Shown here in pieces: positions 54,606 to 63,837 of a stretch of 64,000 nt of DNA. The position numbers and the translations under genes are program-made. Within the stretch, counting starts at the first letter, position 1; each line of letters begins with the position of its first letter. The notes below the pieces were generated by a model, which ran no database searches, was not told where the DNA came from, and was given only the letters and a program-made list of their open reading frames with translations. This stretch comes from Streptomyces sp. NBC_01788 (GTDB taxonomy: Bacteria > Actinomycetota > Actinomycetes > Streptomycetales > Streptomycetaceae), in assembly GCF_035917575.1 (NCBI RefSeq), contig NZ_CP109090.1, positions 1,302,001 to 1,366,000 of the forward strand. Reading direction: 5' to 3'.

Positions 54606-56098
54606 GCGGCGGCTCGCTGGCGCATGATGCTCTCCCCACGATCCAGCAGATCTCGGGCGGTTGATGAGGCACCGTAGGAACGCGCCTCGTTGAGCATGGT
54701 GCTCAGGTGGCCGTCGAGGCGGGCGGATTGAATGCCTTCGGCGAGGGTCAGGACGTCATGGGCGGTGGCGCAGCCAGCGTCAGCGTCGCCGGCGCGCATC
54801 TGCGCGGTCGCGGCTCGGGAGAGGAACTGAGCGGTGGTTCGGGTCTCGTCCCGGCTGAGCACGTCGCGGGCCGCGGCGAAGGATTGGGCTGCCCGAGTTG
54901 GCTGTCCTAGGTCGAGGTGGCAGCTTCCGGTCTGTCCGAGGATCTCCCCCGGGCTGATCCAGTACAGCCAGTGAGGATCGTCCTCGCCCCGGCCGCGCGC
55001 GCAGAGTTCTTCGGCTTCGGCAAGCGCGGCCAAGGCGTGGCGCTCTTCACGGAGCCGGGCGTGGCCGCGAGCCTGGCGGGTGAGGAGCATGGCGTTCAGG
55101 GCAGGGGCGTCATGATCGGTGATTGCCTGGCGCGCTGTACGGGCGGCGGTGATGGCGTCGCGCGGGTCGCCGGCGGAGTAACCATGGATGGCGAGGAAAC
55201 CGAGAGCGCCCGCGCGCAGGCGGGAGTCGCCCGAAGCGTGGGCTGCCCGCAGAGCGCCAAGGAAGAGCTGTTGGGCGGTGTCGTGGTCACCGCTGTCGAA
55301 GGTGTACCAGCCGGTCTGAGCCGCTGTGTCGGCGGTGACGGCAGCCAGGCGGCGCCCGTAGCTCTCGTTATGGGAGCCATGCTTGAGCAGGTGCAGAAGC
55401 ATCCGCAGGTGAGTCTTCGCCGTGTGGGCGAGGTTTCCGCTACCGCTGGTGGCGTCCATCTGGCGGAGTGCGTCGGTGGTGCTTTGAAGCGAATCGATCA
55501 GGGCATCGGTGACAGTCGTGGTGCCGGAAGAAGCGGCCACGGCCTCCGCGGGAGCGATGGCGGACTGCAAGACGTACTGGGTGAGTGCGGCTCCGCTCAG
55601 GGCGGTCAGCACGCGGCGGCGCTTCATGGTGGTACCTCCGATGGCCACTTCAAGTGACGTCACCATACGATCCGCCGTCCAAGGCAGTACGGCCTCCGTG
55701 GAGAGGCTATGACCAGGTTTCGGCGCATCGCCGCGTAGGGGCGTCAGCAGCAAAGGCTGCAGGTCGGAGGGCAGACCGAGGCCGTTGAGAAGATCAAGAA
55801 GGGTGGCGGGGCTACCGATCTGCTTTTGACCGCGTTCGAGGCCGGAAATGAACGACTGAGGTAGCGCCGTCAGCTCGCGCACAGCCATCTGAGATAAGCC
55901 GGACCGCTTACGCACCAGGCGCAGCAGCTCGCCGAAATCCCAAGCGGCCAGGGCCCGGTAAACGGCTTCGTCGCGCCAGGCACGATCGGGCACTCCCGGC
56001 GCCGTTCCCGTCTTTGCGCACAGGGCGCAGAGGGCATCTGGGTTGTACTGACTTAGCTCGGTCGCACACCTCTCGCATACGCGGCTCGGCGGTCTCAT
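54602..56098 (-). CDS. XRE-family regulator with zinc-ribbon-like start and TPR-type C-terminus
   Basis: 498 residues. A Cys motif (CERCATELSQYN then CALCAKTG) near 8-30 precedes an XRE helix-turn-helix (about 55-110, LSQMAVRELTALPQSFISGLERG). A long helical TPR-like sensor domain (about 190-490) follows. The ATG at 56098 is preferred over the longer frame. It overlaps the HAD gene. A palindrome 56 bp upstream (TATCTCT-N2-AGAGATA) is a candidate autoregulatory operator. The signal is unknown. Confidence 0.85.
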   Translation of the reverse strand: MRPPSRVCERCATELSQYNPDALCALCAKTGTAPGVPDRAWRDEAVYRALAAWDFGELLRLVRKRSGLSQMAVRELTALPQSFISGLERGQKQIGSPATLLDLLNGLGLPSDLQPLLLTPLRGDAPKPGHSLSTEAVLPWTADRMVTSLEVAIGGTTMKRRRVLTALSGAALTQYVLQSAIAPAEAVAASSGTTTVTDALIDSLQSTTDALRQMDATSGSGNLAHTAKTHLRMLLHLLKHGSHNESYGRRLAAVTADTAAQTGWYTFDSGDHDTAQQLFLGALRAAHASGDSRLRAGALGFLAIHGYSAGDPRDAITAARTARQAITDHDAPALNAMLLTRQARGHARLREERHALAALAEAEELCARGRGEDDPHWLYWISPGEILGQTGSCHLDLGQPTRAAQSFAAARDVLSRDETRTTAQFLSRAATAQMRAGDADAGCATAHDVLTLAEGIQSARLDGHLSTMLNEARSYGASSTARDLLDRGESIMRQRAAA

Positions 56099-56406
56099 GG
56101 CGCGGCCCCCTGGGTCGAACTTCCCAACCGTCCACACGATATGCGGGATTCCGTATCTCTACAGAGATATCGCCGCAGAGATCAGCGCGGGTGCGTCCTA
56201 GTCCCACACTCATGCTCACCGCACTGACCACTTGGCCGGATGCGGCGATCACCCTGTCGCTGCGGAGAGGGGAGGAACGTGCGCGGCACCACGACAACCC
56301 TGTTTGGCCCATGCCCGTCCCGTCTTCGTCCCGACAGCGAGCGGACCTGCCTGCGAGGGGCAACATCCGCCGCCCGGTCGGTTCTCCGTGCCCCCAAGAG
56401 GACGTG
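56099..56406. other. Divergent control region between XRE and kinase genes
   Basis: No gene. It contains the perfect inverted repeat TATCTCT-AC-AGAGATA at 56154-56169. Promoters for both divergent genes should lie here. Confidence 0.5.
56154..56169. promoter_or_regulatory. Candidate operator palindrome
   Basis: TATCTCT (56154-56160) and AGAGATA (56163-56169), a perfect 7-bp inverted repeat with a 2-bp spacer. It is AT-rich against its surroundings and lies upstream of the XRE gene. Confidence 0.5.
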
Positions 56407-56877
56407 ATGACGACGATTAGCGAACCACCGCTTAGCTCCTCCGGGGCCGGCGCTGACCTGCTGAGTCACACCTTCCGGATCACGGAGCGCAGTCCAGGCC
56501 AACCCCTCGTACGCATGGACACGTTGCAGGTCGCACAGATGCGCAGGCTGACCCTGACTCATCTGGTCGAAGAGGGCCTGTCCTGCTTTGCGGACGACGT
56601 CGTGCTCGTCGTCTCCGAGTTGGTTACCAACGCTGTCCAGCACAGCCACGGTCGAGAGATCACCTTGACACTCTCCCTCCGCAACGGTTACTTGCGCGTC
56701 AAAGTCCACGACGGAGTCACCAGCCATCGGCCCACTCCGTGGAAACCCTGTGACGAAGACGAGCACGGCCGCGGCTTGCTGATGGTGCAGGCGATCGCGG
56801 GCGCCCGACGGGGCTCCTGGGGTGTCAGCGACGATGGCGCCAGTACGTGGTGCGAAATGGCATTGGCGGTGAGCTGA
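56407..56877 (+). CDS. RsbW-like ATP-binding protein (anti-sigma-factor kinase type)
   Basis: 156 residues. A HATPase_c_2 domain with VVLVVSELVTNAVQHSHG (N-box, about 75-92), a short DGVTSHRP G1-like region and DEHGRGLLMV (about 118-127). Streptomyces has many such single-domain kinases in developmental and stress signalling. The ATG at 56407 follows AGAGGA; the upstream frame is not conserved. Confidence 0.85.
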   Translation: MTTISEPPLSSSGAGADLLSHTFRITERSPGQPLVRMDTLQVAQMRRLTLTHLVEEGLSCFADDVVLVVSELVTNAVQHSHGREITLTLSLRNGYLRVKVHDGVTSHRPTPWKPCDEDEHGRGLLMVQAIAGARRGSWGVSDDGASTWCEMALAVS

Positions 56878-56927
56878 TGACAAGCAACCTCAAGGCCGCG
56901 TGCCATCAGCACCTTCAGGCTCCGACG

Positions 56928-57416
56928 TCACGGTCGTTCGGTTGCATCCTTCCAGTACGTGGGGTCGAGCATCTCACCTGGCCAGGCCGGCTGACGTACG
57001 ACTCCTCGGGGACCCATCTGCTGGAAGTACGGCGCCAAATCGATCACGGGCGTCCCATCGACAGCATCAAGGTCAGTGACCAGAAGATCCCGGCCGTCCA
57101 CGTCGAGCAGGCGCGGGTAGCTGATCGCGAGCTGGTTCGGCCGGCGATGGTTGCGGTGCACGAAGGTCCCTGTGGCCGGCCAGCGCACGTTCCCGCGGGG
57201 ACTACGGGCATGAAGCTGCACATCTTCCGGGCGCGCCAGGTGAAAGCGCCAAGTCACCGTCAGGTGCGAGAACTCCTCGATCCCTTGCAGGGTTTCGAGC
57301 GGGTACTCGTCGTGGACACGGATGATCGACCGAGCTCCCCCCTGGTAGTCGTCCAGGACGCGGGTGTGTCCCCCGACAACCGTGGCGATCGGCCTGACCT
57401 CGTACGCGGAGACCAC
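56928..57416 (-). CDS. TrmO-like (TsaA/YaeB family) tRNA methyltransferase homologue
   Basis: 162 residues from a GTG with GAGAGGA upstream. It opens YEVRPIATVVGG and has the family block TGTFVHRNHRRPNQLAIS, then DLDAVDGTPVIDLAPYF. The family includes TrmO, which methylates t6A37 in tRNA. This version is on the short side and lacks the C-terminal extension of E. coli TrmO, so the activity is uncertain. Confidence 0.8.
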   Translation of the reverse strand: MVSAYEVRPIATVVGGHTRVLDDYQGGARSIIRVHDEYPLETLQGIEEFSHLTVTWRFHLARPEDVQLHARSPRGNVRWPATGTFVHRNHRRPNQLAISYPRLLDVDGRDLLVTDLDAVDGTPVIDLAPYFQQMGPRGVVRQPAWPGEMLDPTYWKDATERP

Positions 57417-57491
57417 CGTTCATTCCTCTCGCTCGGCAGGATGTGGACGGCGGCATCCCTCGGCTGGGGGCACCTCCGTCCTGATCGGTGT

Positions 57492-58880
57492 TCAGCCTAT
57501 GGTGCGGAGCATTTCGCGTGCGCGGCGGTCCAGCTCCGCGACGTGTTGACCGCCGCGGTGCCGAACAGGCGAGAGGTCGCTCCGCATGCGGACGATGACG
57601 TCTCGGGCGCGGCCGGATTGGACACCGGACATCGCGTCGAGGGCTTCACTCCAGGTGGCGCATGCCTCGTCGAGGCGACCTTGCTGGACCTGAACGGCGC
57701 CAAGGTAGCCAAGAGTCACGCTGTGGGTGCGGGCGTATTGCTGACGGCGACGGGTGGCGACGCTGCGCTGGAAGTGGATCTCCGCGTCGAGCGGCTGGCC
57801 CATGTCACGCAGGGCGCAGGCTGTCTCGTGGGCGAGGGAGGCTTCCTGGAAGAAGCCGACGCGGCTGGGTGCGGCGTCGTCGTCGGCGCGGGAGAGATCT
57901 CGCTCTGCGCGACTGATGGCCGCGAGGGTGCCGGCGTGGTCGCCGACTGCCGCAAGGGCCCGGGCGTGAACGATCCCGAGCAGGGCTTTCTCACGGTGGC
58001 TGGCCTGGCCATATCGGTCGCGGGACATGGAGGCGTCGGCCAAGGCGAGCGCTCGGCGGGGCTGTCGCAGGTCGACTGCTTGGTGTGCGAGGGCTCGCAG
58101 GATGTGGCCGCCGAGTGGCCCGTCGCCGGCTTCAGCTGCGATGCGGGCGGCAAGGGCGAGGTAGCGCTGGGCGGTGCGGTGCTCGGATGCGTCGAACGCC
58201 ATCCAGCCTGCGAGGTAGGTCATCTCCGCCACTGCCGAGTAGGTGTCCCGACGCATCTTTTCCGTGCGGTACCTGCTGCCCAGCAGGGGCACCACTTCGT
58301 CGCGAAGGTGGCCTGCGAGTGCCGAGCGGCCCGAGGCACCCCCGCGCTGCTGGTCGCGCGCGGAGTAGAAGGTCGTCAGGTCGCGGACATCGTTGATATC
58401 GGCCTGTGCCACCAGTCGGGAGGAGACTGCTGGGCGCTTCGCCGCCGCGGCAGGAGCGGCTGCCCACCACGAGGCCGTGGGCAAGGCGAGGCCAGCGGCC
58501 GAGTATGCGGCGGTCGCCAGCATCTTGCGTCGGTGCATATCGAGGTCGTCGCTTCCCAGCTCGGCCAGCACGGTCAGAGGGTCGACGCTCCAGTCGGAAC
58601 CGCTGTCGGTTTGGCCTGTCGGCTCACCTCCCAGCCCGAGGTCGGGCAGGGTCAGGCGCCGGCCGAGCCTACGGGACAGCGCCTCACGAAGCATATGGGG
58701 GGCCTGTCCGCTCGGCTGCGTGCCCTGTACCCACATGGCGATGTGCGAGCGGGAAACGGCCTCCAGGTCGCGCACCCCGCTCTCCGCAGCCACCCGGGCG
58801 ACAGCCGCGGCTGCTTGCGGCTGGGACCAGCCTGCTTCGCGCAGGAGTGCGGCGAGGGCGATGTTTCGTTCACGGGCCAT
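57492..58880 (-). CDS. Putative helix-turn-helix/TPR regulator
   Basis: 462 residues. The N-terminal 80 residues (LAALLREAGWSQPQAAAAVAR onward in segments) look like the degenerate XRE domain of Streptomyces regulators of this type. From about 110 a Tat-like hydrophobic patch is followed by a long array of TPR-like helices (for example AQRYLALAARIAAEAG, LGYLGAVQVQQGRLDEACATW). The role is probably sensory or regulatory. It is not clearly linked to its neighbours. Confidence 0.75.
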   Translation of the reverse strand: MARERNIALAALLREAGWSQPQAAAAVARVAAESGVRDLEAVSRSHIAMWVQGTQPSGQAPHMLREALSRRLGRRLTLPDLGLGGEPTGQTDSGSDWSVDPLTVLAELGSDDLDMHRRKMLATAAYSAAGLALPTASWWAAAPAAAAKRPAVSSRLVAQADINDVRDLTTFYSARDQQRGGASGRSALAGHLRDEVVPLLGSRYRTEKMRRDTYSAVAEMTYLAGWMAFDASEHRTAQRYLALAARIAAEAGDGPLGGHILRALAHQAVDLRQPRRALALADASMSRDRYGQASHREKALLGIVHARALAAVGDHAGTLAAISRAERDLSRADDDAAPSRVGFFQEASLAHETACALRDMGQPLDAEIHFQRSVATRRRQQYARTHSVTLGYLGAVQVQQGRLDEACATWSEALDAMSGVQSGRARDVIVRMRSDLSPVRHRGGQHVAELDRRAREMLRTIG

Positions 58881-59069
58881 GGGCTGCCCCTCGGTTCCGA
58901 AATGATCTTTGACGGCTTTGACGGCCTTCCGGTCCGCGCAGGCATACCCCTCGGGCGGGATTCACGGTTCGCTCAACGTAGCGGCCGGATCACTCACTTG
59001 GCACGTCAGCCGTCGGTGCCACCCGGCGATCTCGGCTCACTTTGGCCTCATCCGAACAGGAGCTGTGTC

Positions 59070-59567
59070 ATGCGTCTTTCGCTGGTCCCTCGCCGAGGCG
59101 ACATCCAGCGCGTGGGCGAGAGCGGGCGGCGAGGGCACGTCACCGAGCCGGCGCCGCAACGGAATCAAGCGGTGGCCGCGGCGAAGAAGACAGTGACACT
59201 CCTATTGGGCGAGGATTCACCGCTGCCCGAGAGCGCTGCCGATGTGGAAGACCTCGTTCGCCTTCTGCGCGGCCACGTCAGCCAGTTGGGAGCGCGGACA
59301 GCTCCGGGAGACCCTGCCCTGGTGCGTGCGCAGCAGCTCTGCTCGGACAGCGTCCCCGAGGGCTATGTGGAGAGCCGGGTGTACCTGGTCAAGCTCGCCA
59401 AAGCTACCCAAGGACTCGTCGCGCATGTGGAGTGCGGCGGTCCCGGGCGGATGCGCCCGAAGCGAAGGCAGCGTTGGTGGAAGCCCCGGATCAACGTGCT
59501 GCGCGGGGCGGTCTTCGCGGTCGCCCTCGCCTGTTTGGTCTGGGCCGCTTCGATGCCGCGGACATGA
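59070..59567 (+). CDS. DUF6415-like protein ending in a membrane segment
   Basis: 165 residues. AGGAG lies 8 bp before the ATG. A helical domain (about 35-120, LLLGEDSPLPESAADVEDLV onward) resembles the DUF6415 family of Streptomyces; a basic stretch (RMRPKRRQRWWKPR) and a hydrophobic segment (GAVFAVALACLVWAA) follow. The TGA at 59565-59567 is in frame with a second hydrophobic segment and tail that end at 59705, so the stop may be a recent nonsense change in a 210-residue protein. Confidence 0.6.
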   Translation: MRLSLVPRRGDIQRVGESGRRGHVTEPAPQRNQAVAAAKKTVTLLLGEDSPLPESAADVEDLVRLLRGHVSQLGARTAPGDPALVRAQQLCSDSVPEGYVESRVYLVKLAKATQGLVAHVECGGPGRMRPKRRQRWWKPRINVLRGAVFAVALACLVWAASMPRT

Positions 59568-59796
59568 CCCTCCGGGGCAGTCCTCATCGGGCTGGTCCTC
59601 GCGCCGATGGCCTGGCTGGTTCTTCGCGGCGAGCGCGCGGCCAGCCCTTCGGCTGACGACGAGGACTCCACGCCAGCTCTAATCGCCCCTCCCTCACCCC
59701 GGTGATCACCGGCACCCCTCTTCCTGACCGTTCCCGGCCACTACGGCAGCCCTAACAGCACCCCCGGATCCGCGGGGCCTAACGGAGATCCACACG

Positions 59797-61644
59797 ATGA
59801 AATCTGTTCCGCGTATCGAGCGGTACGGCCTGATCGGCGACATGCAGACCAGTGCTCACGTCTGCGACGGCGGCTCGATCGACTGGCTGTGCCTGCCCCG
59901 CTTCGACCGGCCGGCCGTCTTCGCCGCGCTGCTCGGAACACAGGAGCATGGGGCGTGGCGTATAGCCCCGTCCGCAGCGTACGAGGGCGGCGCCGATGTG
60001 TCAGCCGAGCGTCGCTATGCCGGCGAGTCCCTTGTGCTGGAGACGGTGTGGACAACGCCCTCCGGCAGCGTGAAAGTCATCGACTTCATGCCGCCGCGTG
60101 ACGGTGGTGCTCCGCAGCTGATCCGGATCGTGGAGGGCCTGGCAGGCGAGGTGGCAGTGGTCTCCACGCTGCGTGCCCGCCCCGGCTACGGCCGGGTCAG
60201 CCCGTGGATTCACGAGCTGGGCGGACGCGTGATAGCCGAGGCCGGCGAAGACGCCCTGTGGCTCGACACGTGCTCCGAGCAGGCCGAGAAGGACGGGGCA
60301 ATCGTCGGCTCATTCACGGTCGGCGCGGGCGAGAGCGTCGCGTTCGTCCTTAGTTGGGGGACGTCCCACGGGGCCGCGCCGGAGATTCCGGATCCTGAGG
60401 CTGCCCTGGCGGCGACGCTCGCGTTCTGGGCGGACTGGACGAGCAAGTGCACCTACAACGGCCCGCATCGGGAAGCCGTCATCCGGTCCTTGATCACCCT
60501 GAAGGCGATGACCTATGCCCCCAGCGGGGGAATCGTCGCCGCGCCGACGACGTCGCTGCCGGAAGAAATCGGCGGGGGCCGGAACTGGGACTACCGCTAC
60601 ACCTGGCTGCGCGACGCCTCCATCACCCTGGCCGTCCTGCTCGGCACGGGATACCGGCAGGAGGCCGAGGCATGGCGGCGATGGCTGTTGCGGGCTGTGG
60701 CCGGCGACCCGGAGAACCTGCAGATCATGTACGGAATCACCGGTGAGCGGGACCTGCAGGAACGGGAGCTGGGATGGCTGCCCGGCTACGAGAACTCCGT
60801 CCCCGTCCGCGTCGGCAACGCCGCAGCGGACCAACTGCAGCTCGACGTGTACGGCCACGTGATCGAGATGCTGCATGGCGCGCACCTCGGCGGGGTCGCC
60901 CGTTGCCGAGATACCGCGGTCCTGCACCAGCGGCTGATCGAGCACCTGGCCCAGCGGTGGCAGATGCCCGACGAGGGTATCTGGGAGGTCCGCGGGCAGC
61001 GCCGGCATTTCGTGCATTCGAAGGTGATGGCCTGGGTGGCGGTCGACCGGACGATCCGCCTGATCGAGGCCGGCGCCCTGGACGCCGACCTGGCCGCGCT
61101 GAGGAAACTGCGCGAGACCATCCACCACGAGGTGTGTGCGAAGGGCTTCGATCGAGACCGCAACACCTTTACTCAGTCGTATGGATCGCAGAAGGTCGAT
61201 GCCGCCCTGCTGCTGATCCCCCGGGTGGGGTTCCTGCCTCCCGGTGACCCTAGGGTGCTGGGGACGGTGGAGGCGGTGCGCCGGGACCTGTCCACCCCGG
61301 AGGGCTTCGTACAGCGCTACACGACCGCCGGCGGCCACATCGGCCTCGATGGCTTGACCGGCGACGAGGGAACCTTCCTGCTCTGCTCGTTCTGGATGGT
61401 CGACGCGCTCGCCCTGACCGGCCGTCGGCCAGAAGCCCACGCTCTCTTCGACCAACTGTTGGCCCTGCGCACCGACCTCGGTCTGCTCGCCGAGGAGTAC
61501 GAGCCCGCAACCGGGCGCCAACTGGGCAACTTCCCGCAGGCGTTCAGCCACATCGGGGTGATCGGGTCCGCGCTCCTGCTGCAGCAGCTCAACGCTGGGG
61601 CGCCCGAGGCGACCTCCGACGCCATCCTGCTGGCAGGTGTCTGA
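59797..61644 (+). CDS. Glycoside hydrolase family 15 protein (trehalase/glucoamylase-like)
   Basis: 615 residues, full length. The N-terminal beta domain (IERYGLIGDMQTSAHVCDGG) leads to an (alpha/alpha)6 barrel. GGRNWDYRYTWLRDASI near 264-280 and the EEYEPATGRQLGNFPQAFSH region near 570 are typical catalytic-site motifs. Actinobacterial relatives include mycobacterial trehalases. No signal peptide, so it is cytosolic. The stop overlaps the start of cvnA (TGATG). Confidence 0.9.
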   Translation: MKSVPRIERYGLIGDMQTSAHVCDGGSIDWLCLPRFDRPAVFAALLGTQEHGAWRIAPSAAYEGGADVSAERRYAGESLVLETVWTTPSGSVKVIDFMPPRDGGAPQLIRIVEGLAGEVAVVSTLRARPGYGRVSPWIHELGGRVIAEAGEDALWLDTCSEQAEKDGAIVGSFTVGAGESVAFVLSWGTSHGAAPEIPDPEAALAATLAFWADWTSKCTYNGPHREAVIRSLITLKAMTYAPSGGIVAAPTTSLPEEIGGGRNWDYRYTWLRDASITLAVLLGTGYRQEAEAWRRWLLRAVAGDPENLQIMYGITGERDLQERELGWLPGYENSVPVRVGNAAADQLQLDVYGHVIEMLHGAHLGGVARCRDTAVLHQRLIEHLAQRWQMPDEGIWEVRGQRRHFVHSKVMAWVAVDRTIRLIEAGALDADLAALRKLRETIHHEVCAKGFDRDRNTFTQSYGSQKVDAALLLIPRVGFLPPGDPRVLGTVEAVRRDLSTPEGFVQRYTTAGGHIGLDGLTGDEGTFLLCSFWMVDALALTGRRPEAHALFDQLLALRTDLGLLAEEYEPATGRQLGNFPQAFSHIGVIGSALLLQQLNAGAPEATSDAILLAGV

Positions 61645-63077
61645 TGAACGCGACCGTCACCACCCTGGTCGTCCTGCTCGCCGTCACGGCCGTGGTCGCC
61701 GTGGCGGCGGCCTGGGGCACGAACCGCCGCTGGCGGCAGGCCCGGCAGGAGGCCCAGCGTCTGAGCCGACAGCAGCAGGCGACCGAGCATGCCCTGCGGA
61801 AGCTTGTCAGCGAGACCCTGCCGCAGATTCACCAGGCGCGCGGTCACGTCTCCGTGCCGGCCCCTGCACCTGAACTGGCCGGAACCGCGGTCGGTGAGCA
61901 GCTGACCACGTTGGTCAAGTGTGCCGTCGGCGTAGTCCAGGCAGTGGTCCGTGACGTCCAGTACGCGGCGTACGGCGAGGTAGAGCGGGCGAAGGCGCTC
62001 GGTGCCGAGGAGTTGCGGCATGCGCATACCGCGGCACAGGAGGAGATCGTGCGTGTCCGTGCCACCGCGCTGCGATCGACGGAGGCCGCCGTGCGCAGTG
62101 TGACGGTCGCTCTTGTGGGCATGGCGGCCAGGACCAGCCGCAAGGTCAGCAAGGGGATGCGTGCGCATGAGGACGATGCCGCGTTCGAGACGCTGATCGG
62201 CATTGATCACACGGTCCAGCAAATGCTGCTAGTGGCCCAGGGATGGACCGTTCTGGCGGGCGGGAAGCTGACCCGGCGCTGGCCCACGGCGTCCTTGACC
62301 GATGTGGTGCGGGCCGCGATGGGCTACGTCGAGGACTACCAGCGGGTGCTGCCGCAGGAGCTCGACGTGGCGGTGACCACCCGGGCGGTGGGGCCCGTGG
62401 TGCAGACACTCGCGGTTCTATTGGACAACGCGCTGCGCTTTTCTCCGCCGGAGTCACGGGTGCACGTCTGCTTCGAGCAGGGTCACCACGGGGTCACCGT
62501 CTTCGTGGACGACAGCGGCCTGCAGATGACGCCTGAGCAGCTCGACGCCGCACGGGACATCCTCACCGGGCAGCGCAGGGATGACATCACGCAGCTCGGT
62601 GCCCGCCCGCAGATCGGGTTCAGGGTCGCCGCCGACCTCGCGCGCACCTACGGGTTCCGGGTCGATGTCCAGGCACCCAACTCCCTGCTTGGCACGCGCG
62701 CGCTCCTGACTCTTCCCCAGGACCTCCTCACCACGGTGCCGCAGACGCCGCCCGCGCAGCCGTCGCGGGCCGCCCCGTCGTCGGCGCTCGCTTCCGTCCC
62801 AGCCGACCCGCCGCCCGCGCTCACCCCGGTTCCGGCAGCATCCCAGCCCGGACCGGCCTCTGAGGGGCCCGCTGTCCGCACGACCTCCAGCGGTCTGTCC
62901 GTGCGCCGCAAGGGCCCCGCTCGCGTTGCCGCTCCGGCTCCCCGCCCGGCCAACGCCGAGCCGGGACGGGCGAGCGTGATCGCCGCCTGGGCCCGTGGCA
63001 CGCAGCAAGCCCGTGCAGAGCAGGGCATTCACACCTCCACTTCCACCGTCGACAACGACCAAGGGCAGGACGCATGA
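61644..63077 (+). CDS. cvnA: Conservon protein CvnA: membrane histidine-kinase-like ATPase
   Basis: 477 residues. One membrane segment at about 4-25, a coiled-coil region (about 30-190), then an ATPase domain with LLDNALRFSPPES (N-box, about 255-267), VDDSGLQMT and GFRVAADLARTYG. A Pro/Ala-rich tail follows. There is no clear phospho-accepting H-box, as usual for CvnA. It is the first gene of the conserved cvnABCD cassette and is translationally coupled to the GH15 gene and to cvnB. Confidence 0.9.
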   Translation: MNATVTTLVVLLAVTAVVAVAAAWGTNRRWRQARQEAQRLSRQQQATEHALRKLVSETLPQIHQARGHVSVPAPAPELAGTAVGEQLTTLVKCAVGVVQAVVRDVQYAAYGEVERAKALGAEELRHAHTAAQEEIVRVRATALRSTEAAVRSVTVALVGMAARTSRKVSKGMRAHEDDAAFETLIGIDHTVQQMLLVAQGWTVLAGGKLTRRWPTASLTDVVRAAMGYVEDYQRVLPQELDVAVTTRAVGPVVQTLAVLLDNALRFSPPESRVHVCFEQGHHGVTVFVDDSGLQMTPEQLDAARDILTGQRRDDITQLGARPQIGFRVAADLARTYGFRVDVQAPNSLLGTRALLTLPQDLLTTVPQTPPAQPSRAAPSSALASVPADPPPALTPVPAASQPGPASEGPAVRTTSSGLSVRRKGPARVAAPAPRPANAEPGRASVIAAWARGTQQARAEQGIHTSTSTVDNDQGQDA

Positions 63078-63484
63078 CCGACAAGAACATCGGCTGGCTC
63101 CTCGAAAGCCTGGAGGGCACCGCCGGCGTGGGGTACGCCGTTCTGGTCGCCGCGGACGGCATCAGCCCGGCCTACACCGACCGGCTGACGCGTGAGCGTG
63201 CCGAGAAGATCGCGGCCATCACCTCCACGCTGTGGGGAGCATCGAGGGCCTACGACCAGGAAACGGACGGCGGAGGCGTCCGCCAGTTCGTCATGGAGTC
63301 GGTCGACGGCATCTCGCTGGTCATCCCGGCGGGCGAGAACTCGATGCTCGCCGTGCGCACGGACAGCCCCCACGCGGACATCGGTGTGATCAGCGAGGCC
63401 GCGCTGCGCCTGGCCGCGAGCGTGGGCGAACGGCTGGGCGCCAGGACGCGCGTCGCGGGCGGCACGGAAGCCGCGCGGGCATGA
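63074..63484 (+). CDS. cvnB: Conservon protein CvnB (roadblock/LC7)
   Basis: 136 residues. Starts TDKNIGWLLESLEGTAGVGY, with the roadblock/LC7 fold through about 120. The family binds and regulates the Ras-like GTPase CvnD. It overlaps both neighbours by four bases (ATGA). Confidence 0.92.
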   Translation: MTDKNIGWLLESLEGTAGVGYAVLVAADGISPAYTDRLTRERAEKIAAITSTLWGASRAYDQETDGGGVRQFVMESVDGISLVIPAGENSMLAVRTDSPHADIGVISEAALRLAASVGERLGARTRVAGGTEAARA

Positions 63485-63837
63485 GCGGGCCGCGGCAGGA
63501 CCCAGATCTGGTCAGGGCCTACGTCCGCACGGGTGGACGTAGCCGCCCCAGCAAGGACGTGCGCCTGGAGAGCCTGGTCTTCGCCGCGACCGGCACCCTT
63601 CCCGGCCTGAACCCGGACGCACGCCGCGTGCTTGCTCTGTTCGCGCCCTCGCACGGTGGAGGACTGGCCGTCGCGGACATCGCCTCCGCACTGTCCCTGC
63701 CGCCCTCCACCACCCGGATCCTCGTCGCCGACCTCATCGAGCAGGGGCTGATGACCCTCGCCCAGGGTCGCGACGACGACCGGCCCGTGACCTCAATTCT
63801 CGAAAGGGTTCTGCATGGACTCCGCGCTCTCGCCTGA
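63481..63837 (+). CDS. cvnC: Conservon protein CvnC (DUF742)
   Basis: 118 residues. DPDLVRAYVRTGGRSRPSKD, then a winged-helix-like DUF742 core (IASALSLPPSTTRILVADLIEQGLM). It overlaps cvnB and cvnD. It forms part of the GTPase signalling complex at the membrane. Confidence 0.92.
   Translation: MSGPRQDPDLVRAYVRTGGRSRPSKDVRLESLVFAATGTLPGLNPDARRVLALFAPSHGGGLAVADIASALSLPPSTTRILVADLIEQGLMTLAQGRDDDRPVTSILERVLHGLRALA

Noticed and set aside
56847..59567. A 906-codon plus-strand frame
   Set aside because: It runs antisense through the TrmO-like and TPR regulator genes. Only its last 165 codons, from 59070 with a good ribosome site, look like a gene.
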